From Phaseolus vulgaris (taxonomy: Eukaryota; Streptophyta; Magnoliopsida; Fabales; Fabaceae), in assembly GCF_000499845.2 (NCBI RefSeq), contig NC_023759.2, positions 42,363,172 to 42,427,171 of the forward strand: a stretch of 64,000 bases of DNA, read 5' to 3'. Shown piece by piece: positions 59,084-64,000 of this stretch (the stretch's first letter is position 1; each line of letters opens with the position of its first letter). The position numbers and the translations under genes were made by a program. The notes under the pieces were generated by a model. It was not told the origin of the DNA, ran no database searches, and worked only from the letters and a program-made list of their open reading frames with translations.

Positions 59084-60735
59084 AGAGGTTCGGCTTTGAA
59101 AAAAAATTCATTTGTTGTTGTATACTTTTATTTTGGATTCACTATTTTGAAAAGTTTTTGGATTGTTCAGTCTATAATTTTTTTTTTCCAGTATTTTATA
59201 TATATATATATAAATTTAAAATTTATGGATTGTATAGTTTAGAATGTTTTTCTGGTACAAACTAAAATATATTATGTTATTTAAAAATATATTTCAAATT
59301 ATGAAATTTAAAATGTATTTTTGGGTTCATAATTGTACAAACTAAAATGTATTATGTCTTTGGAAAATATAAAATGCATTTAAAATTGCATAATCCATTA
59401 TATTCTTGAAAAAGTCATTCGAGACTTTGCGAGAATGTTTCTTTTTTATTTTTTTATTAAATTGTTATTATTAATATATGAAATATTTTAATATGCATAT
59501 ATAATTATACAACAAGAAGTGGTGTGTCTCAAGGCGATGATAAATAGAGACCTATGATATCGTTTTGTAGAAAAGATCGTGAATAAGTTTTTCATGGTAG
59601 TGATAATGATATTATGGGTGCACATGCAATAAGATATGATTTGCAAGATGAATTTCTTAAAGGACTTATTATACTTTTGTACTAGTTAGTTTTGTTGATC
59701 ATGTTCTCTTAGCACTATGAGATGGTGAAGTAAGAATAAAAAATTTACTTAATTATGATATTCGGTCATGTGGTATTATTTTATTTACAAGTACCCATAT
59801 TTTTGTGTTAGGATAAGGAAATTTGGTTTTACATGGTTAAAAGTTAAGTAAATTTGGGATCTCGCAATTTAAGATGACAATCGCATTTTATTGTATTAGT
59901 TGTAGTGATATCCAAATCTTTTTTGTATTTCCTATACTTATCACCCATTTTACAACCTAACAATACATATGTTTTTCTTCTTTATTGTCCATTTGTTTTG
60001 TCATACCTTAAAATGATGATTACAAAACCAAGTCGAAAAAGAATACCCTATACATAACTCAAACAAGTAATCTTGCGTATCAAATACCTATACAAATACA
60101 TTACAACACAAGTATATGTCTTATGTCAAAAAAGTTACACAAATAATATAAAATTCTACTTAGCTCATCTTTTGTAAAAGGGTGAACATAGTCTCCTCCA
60201 ACCAATTTATCTTTTGTTGTCATAAAACTTCATAATATTATACTCATCCATGTCAAACAACTTATTCACTTCACTAGATATTTTGCTCAAAAATGAATTC
60301 CATTTTTATATTCAACAGTCACCACCAAAGTAATCGGAAGAGTGAGTATAAATCAATGTGATACTTAAGATTATGTGCAATACACAATTCAAAAAAATCT
60401 TAAAATAAATTATATTCCAAAAGATACAATTTGTAAGTCATAATTTATAATTTATATTTCAGATTGTGCAATCAAGAATGATATGTTCACTTCTAGTTTG
60501 ACCAATCAAAAACTCGAAAAATATTTAGTTTAACAATTGCAGATTATGTAATCTAGAAGGTCTATGGATTATAAAATTTGGAACTGAAAGTGAAAATCTT
60601 AAATAAAAGAAAACTACAACAAGAGGCTTACCAAAATCCAACAACCAATACACCCCCCAACACCAAGTACAACCAAGTATGCCACTACCTTCACAATGTT
60701 CACAAACAAACATTAATACAACTAATGACATAGTA
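59084..60735. other. Intergenic, AT-rich
   Basis: No gene, RNA or element boundary is supported. The first part probably belongs to the sequence into which the MULE inserted. Confidence 0.35.
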
Positions 60736-60900
60736 ATAGGGGTGACAAAATGGGTTAGTCCGATTCGTTTTTGCCCGACCCACCATTGATATGCTTAAAG
60801 TAGGGCGGGCTGAACTAGCCTGTCAAGGTTATACAGGCTGAAATTAGTAATTTGTCCCATCATAGGATGAGTTGGTGAATTGACGGGTTGACCCCCCACT
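60736..60900 (+). mobile_element. Possible hAT-type repeat end
   Basis: AGGGGTGACAAAATGGGTTA followed by CCCGACCCACC, AGGGCGGGCTG and TTGACGGGTTGACCC has the look of a widespread hAT-type non-autonomous element with GGGTGACAAA ends. A right end was not located with confidence; the sequence near 61200-61260 may belong to it. Confidence 0.4.
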
Positions 60901-61360
60901 TTTTAAAAAAAATCATTTTTTTATGTTTTTACAATTTTTTTGTTTTGGATTTATTTACTTAGTTGTAATAATTGACATCGCTTTTTTCACAATAAAAAAA
61001 AATTGAATCAAACTTTAATATTGTAATAAAAAAAAATTAATACCTAACAAAATAAAGTAAATATCAACAATACTTTAATAAATTAAAAATATAAAAAAAT
61101 TAATATAAATAAAATCATATATAAAATATTCACCATCACAAATTTTAATTTAAAAAACATAAAATCTATTTTAAAAATGTTAAAAATAAAGAAGTTTAGA
61201 CGTTCCATTCCCATTTTATCTAACCCACAAAATTGACATATTAAACGAATCCAACCAATACAAATTTACAAATTCAAAATGTCCCCTTTCTAATGCCTTT
61301 TTCAATTAGTGAACTTGGTGCAGAGGTGAAGTAGAATCGTTGTTGGGCAGTGAGAGCAGA
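60901..61360. other. Upstream region of the 3'-most gene
   Basis: Homopolymer-rich DNA, then a short likely leader near 61310-61360. No TATA box is obvious. Confidence 0.35.
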
Positions 61361-63221
61361 ATGGGGGAGACTCCGTCTCTGATTAGTCTCTGCATGGACG
61401 CTCTGACGCAACAACTTCTCCGTCCATTCGACGATCTTCTTCTTCCTTCTATCTACCTCCTTCCTTCTCACTTGCTCAACACCTTAATCACGCGTTTGCC
61501 CCCTTTCGCACTCCGCATATTCCACCACCACCTGTACCTTCCCTCACTCTATCATTCCACCTTCAAACCTTCTCCTCTCTCCCTTCTAACCGTTTTCCAT
61601 TTTCTGTTGTTGCCGGAACAGGCCCTTCGACGAGGAAGGCTTTTCTCGCGATCACTCAACCAACAAGAGGAAACGCGCGGGGTTCGTAGGATAAACTTCG
61701 TTCTGTAAGTAAATTGGGTTATGTTTATTGGTGATGGAGAATGTTGTTTCGTTTCAGGGATTGGAATCTGAATTCAGCTTGGCAGATATTATTTCGCCTA
61801 CGCTGGCCTCAGCGTGTTCAGCTGATTCAGCCAACGGATTGGCAGCAACTCTACTGGGAAATTCATTTGCAAGAGTATGTTATAAGCCATGTATAAATTA
61901 AGTTTTATGCAATGCGTATGTTTAGATGAACATCTCTAGAAAAAGAAAACGAGGAAGAAAAAATGAAATGTGTTTTTCTACAAGTTAAATTTAAATCAAG
62001 CATGTGTTAATTTGTAAAAGTTATTTCATATTAGTTTCTTCAAAAACAATTTTTTTACTTGAATATGAGCTAGTTTTAGTTTATGGAGACATTTATGCTA
62101 CTTTATTTTCTTTATTTTCATTTTCTAGAAGTGTTTGAAGTTTACTTAAATAGGTCCCGTGTTTAATTGTGTTTATTGGTTAATGTGGGTTTCGTTCTAA
62201 ACTTAATCAACTTGAAATAACAGTTGCTTAGATGAAGCGGCGGAGGTAGCACTAATCCCATCGTTTAGTGGGTCTATTGGTGACATACAGATTTCAGGTA
62301 CTTTGATTATGGATTTTTATTTGCGTTATTGAAAATTTACGTCTGAATTTGCCTTCCACTTCCAGCTTAGGCTGAAGTATTTTCGCTTTTGAAAGTTGTT
62401 ATGGAATAATTTAAGTTTGCTACTCCTATGATACAGTTTCTATTCTTGTTATCCACGAAGAAGAGATGTGATTGTGAGTCTGTGACATGAGAATGATATG
62501 TTAGTGTTTTGTTAACTTTTAGGCATATAGATAATCTCTGTGACTTTGACGTATTGAATGTGGTCCGGGATGTTGTTGACTGATGACAAAGAATGATTGA
62601 GTAATATGAATGATTGGAAGTTTCTTGAATTGCTTGATCATCCTTTTTTGCATCAACCGTTAATTGTTTAAATAATTTCTAATACATCTCCTGCATTTTG
62701 GGAGAAACTAAGTATTTGCTTTTCATCAGTACCATTACAGTGTCTGTATGTTTAAGGTGTCCTCAACTTTGTGAGTAAATAATCTTATTATCAAGCTGCA
62801 CAACCCACTTCATTCTCCCTTTCTATCCTTTTAGTTTGTTATTGATAACTTACTGGATTTTCTTTACTTTGGCCCTCTTTTTTCAGACAGTACACTAAAA
62901 CATATTGGTTTTGTGGGGGATACAAGCCATTCAACATGTGACCATTCAAAATTGTCTTACCATTGCCTACAATTTGGTAGCCATGCGAGGTTAGATATAA
63001 ATTTTATAGTGTCATATTTTATATGCAAATGATTGGTTAGGGTTGCCTTTAAATAATAAAGGGAAGAGCCATGGATTTCATTTTTCTGTTCTTTGATATA
63101 GTGAAATACTTTTCTGATGGAAAAGTTTAAGTGTTGAATAGTTAGTTCCATCTTTCTTTACTTATCTGTTTCAGATTCATCTCACTAGCTAAGTTGAGTT
63201 TTCAATCAGTGTTGTTGCCCG
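61361..63221 (+). CDS. Unidentified plant gene, first five exons (runs past the right edge)
   Basis: The exons 61361-61704, 61758-61874, 62224-62297, 62887-62989 and 63175-63221 join in phase with GT-AG introns to give about 228 residues. The gene has no stop within the window, so it continues beyond 64000. The start is the ATG at 61361 (MGETPSLISL); an open stretch runs upstream only with a TTG start. Residues 35-60 are leucine- and proline-rich (LLPSHLLNTL, LPPFALRIF), somewhat like an F-box helix pattern. Exon 2 has NSAWQILFRLRWPQRVQLIQ and DWQQLYWEIHLQ; exons 4-5 end in HARFISLAKLSF, which could lead into leucine-rich repeats. I cannot name the family. An F-box or RNI-like protein is a guess. 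Consistent phases across four introns make a real gene likely. Confidence 0.65.
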
Positions 63222-63433
63222 GTGATAAGTAAGATATGACGGATAACCCCCAAACTACATCCATCACTTTAATGAGGTGAAGCATTGTAGTTTGGTCATA
63301 TCATTGGAGTGATGTGTATATGTGCACATTAAAAAATCTAAAATCACTCATAATGCCTATTGATAACTCACTTATGATTTAAATGCAAATTAAGTCAAAA
63401 AAATTCTTTAAAAGCTTAATATAAAAATATAAC

Positions 63434-64000
63434 TATTGAAGAGCTCATATTAACCAGAGATAAAGTCAAATTAATTATAGTATATTAGTGGGTGCAAACC
63501 TCATCATACAAGTTAGTTTTGTGAGGATGAATTAGGCTTAAAGTCTACTTTCTTAAGATGGTATCAGAGTCATTCATCATAGTCTATTCCAACCAAGTTT
63601 GTTGGGTCTCGTGTCACCTACTATCGGGTTTTCCCTAGTCACATGTTGAAGATGTTTAGTTCTTAGCGTGAGGGAGTGTGTTGAAGAGCCCACATCAACT
63701 AGAAATAAGGCCAAATTATAGTATATAAGTGGGTGTGCTCACCTTACAAACCAGTTTTGTGAGAATCAGTTAGACTTAAAGTCCATTTATTTAAGGTCGT
63801 ATCATTTAGAGTCATTCAAAAATTATCATAGTAAAGTTGTTGGGTCTTGTGTCACATGCTATTGGATTCCTTCTAGTCACATGCTATCGGGTTGCCCCTA
63901 GTCACACGCTTTAGATGTTCAATACTCGGCATGAAGGAGTGTGTTGAAGAGTTCTCATCGACTAGCGATAATGTCAGATTATAGTATATAAGTTGATGAA
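63434..64000 (+). mobile_element. TRIM-like retroelement with three terminal-repeat copies
   Basis: Terminal repeats start at 63434, 63679 and 63942 with T(A/G)TTGAAGAG and are about 120 bp long. After the first comes TGGTATCAGAGTC at 63559, a methionine-tRNA primer site, then about 110 bp of internal sequence and a purine stretch (TGAGGGAGTG) before the next repeat. The same order follows the second repeat, with a decayed primer site. The third is cut by the window edge. It has no coding capacity. It lies in what is probably an intron of the gene at 61361. Confidence 0.8.

Noticed and set aside
1..64000. tRNA, rRNA or known miRNA genes
   Set aside because: I found no convincing A/B-box pair with a cloverleaf, no rRNA-like sequence and no familiar mature miRNA. 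A covariance-model scan would be needed to exclude them.

Overview
This window is AT-rich plant nuclear DNA. The genes are split by GT-AG introns, the TA microsatellites are long, and the space between genes is filled with plant-type transposons (Copia, CACTA, Mutator-like, LINE and TRIM-like). The gene families and repeat types fit a eudicot, most likely a legume; that placement is inference from repeat style and protein resemblance, not a database match.

Four cellular genes can be supported. (1) 1885-3608 (+): a three-exon YUCCA flavin monooxygenase, the auxin-producing enzyme, closest in sequence to the YUC8/YUC9 type, 423 aa. (2) 38993-43411 (+): a five-coding-exon TRM/LONGIFOLIA-like protein with a VAKLMGLE motif (DUF3741) and a C-terminal DUF4378 domain, about 971 aa. 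(3) 52654-54254 (+): a five-exon secreted GDSL esterase/lipase, 368 aa. (4) 61361 to beyond the right edge (+): the first five exons of a gene I cannot name. The four appear to be unrelated single genes, not a functional cluster.

The rest is mostly mobile DNA. 5661-6676 is a 5'-truncated LINE. 7598-7722 is a near-perfect 61-bp-arm hairpin. 11594-13970 holds three short Mutator-type MITEs full of short palindromes, some nested in related copies. 16777-18245 is a complete non-autonomous CACTA element. 20350-26465 is a full-length, recently inserted but internally deleted Ty1/copia element. 27192-27737 is a CACTA-like end with 80-bp tandem repeats. A second LINE remnant lies near 36 kb and a third, with an 18-bp target duplication, at 48933-49526. 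Short TRIM-like LTR elements lie near 29.6, 37.3, 51.4 and 63.4-64.0 kb.

The most interesting object is at 55012-59074: a 4063-bp Mutator-like element with matching ends and an exact 9-bp target duplication. It carries the remains of a transposase/OTU gene on the + strand and a nearly whole plant mobile domain (PMD) gene on the - strand. Three arrays of short palindromes (CGGATAAAAATATCCG type) sit before each gene and between their 3' ends. The small MITEs at 11.6-14.0 kb have related ends and related palindromes, so they look like miniature relatives of this element. The PMD reading frame has two in-frame stops, so this copy is probably a pseudogene.
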